A DNA stretch of 6,314 nucleotides, from assembly GCA_021129915.1 (NCBI GenBank), contig JAJOKI010000023.1:1-6314 (forward strand), in the 5' to 3' direction. The notes beneath the pieces were generated by a model. The model was not told where the DNA came from. It did not search any database and worked only from the letters and a program-made list of their open reading frames with translations. Positions within the stretch are counted from its first letter, which is position 1. The number at the start of each line of letters is the position of its first letter. Positions 5,963 to 6,314 of the stretch are shown here, in pieces. Source of the stretch: Methanocellales archaeon (lineage in GTDB: Archaea; Halobacteriota; UBA148; JAJOKI01). The position numbers and the translations under genes are program-made.

Positions 5963-6314
5963 CAATTCAGTTCTACGATTGATGTCATTCCGACCTTATG
6001 GAAGTACTGTATAGCACCTGGCGACCTCGCAAAGTCGAGGAATGCCTGCTCGAGTGGGGATGGCGCACCATTCGTGATGAGGTTCAGTGGACGGCTCTCT
6101 CGTAGATGGCCTGCTGTGGATTCTGTGACATCAGGAGTAACGAATCCCAAGTCAACGAAGCCTATGGAATTGGGGGTGTCTCTTACTGCTGCAAATACGC
6201 CCGCATTACCTGTCTTGCCGGCTATGGTGGCATTGATTTGGTCTGCATCGTCAAGTCCGAGTATATCCTCAGCAAAGACATCTTCAGTGCCTGATCTGTC
6301 CGCTCTCTGGAATG
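5962..6314 (-). CDS. pstS: Phosphate-binding protein PstS, C-terminal part (start outside window)
   Basis: A minus-strand frame runs open from the right edge to TGA at 5964-5962, giving the last 116 residues of a phosphate-specific periplasmic-type binding protein. On the cell surface it captures phosphate and hands it to PstC/PstA. The visible part starts FQRADRSGTEDVF: the R-A-D-x-S-G-T pattern matches the E. coli PstS segment whose Arg, Ser, Gly and Thr contact phosphate, so specificity for phosphate rather than molybdate or sulfate is well supported. Then come GKTGNAGVFAAVRDTPNSIG and FVDLGFVTPDV, followed by the typical RPLNLITNGAP and FLDFARSPGAIQYFHKVG tail. The N-terminal lobe, signal peptide and lipobox are not in the window. 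A terminator begins at the stop codon, so this gene appears to be transcribed at least partly apart from pstC. Confidence 0.93.
   Translation of the reverse strand, partial: FQRADRSGTEDVFAEDILGLDDADQINATIAGKTGNAGVFAAVRDTPNSIGFVDLGFVTPDVTESTAGHLRESRPLNLITNGAPSPLEQAFLDFARSPGAIQYFHKVGMTSIVELN

Overview
The window looks archaeal, most likely from a euryarchaeon related to methanogens or methane oxidisers; the lineage is an inference. Supporting signs are a TATA-box promoter about 20-25 bases upstream of a likely start site with a short leader, purine-rich Shine-Dalgarno sites, a FlaI/GspE2-type secretion ATPase, and an archaeal-style pair of T2SSF membrane proteins. All convincing genes lie on the minus strand, so the window reads biologically from right to left.

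Right end (5962-6314): the C-terminal part of pstS, the phosphate-binding protein, whose start lies outside the window. A perfect 9-bp hairpin with a UUCG tetraloop begins at its stop codon and is followed by a T-rich tract (5921-5962). This probably ends or attenuates pstS transcription. The 196-bp gap to pstC (5766-5961) holds this terminator, an AT-rich block with repeated TATATA elements, and a good archaeal promoter flanked by a 7-bp inverted repeat.

Middle (3835-5765): pstC and pstA, the two permease subunits of a Pst-type phosphate importer, joined by a 4-bp ATGA overlap. The expected next genes, the transporter ATPase pstB and the regulator phoU, are absent from this position.

Left (131-3842): directly coupled to pstA by an 8-bp overlap comes a TadA/GspE-type secretion or pilus ATPase, then two T2SSF-domain membrane proteins (TadB/TadC-like, corresponding to the two halves of FlaJ). 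Each is joined to the gene before it by ATGA. All five junction overlaps are 4-8 bp, so pstC-pstA-tadA-tadB-tadC looks like one transcription unit driven by the promoter at about 5810. At the left edge a small reading frame with a strong Shine-Dalgarno site (24-119) follows the last gene; its nature is unclear.

The most interesting point is the fusion of a phosphate-permease unit lacking its own ATPase gene with a type IV pilus/Tad-like secretion motor. The sequence does not show whether this is functional coupling (phosphate-controlled surface structure) or a chance operon rearrangement. No tRNA, rRNA, CRISPR array or mobile element was seen.
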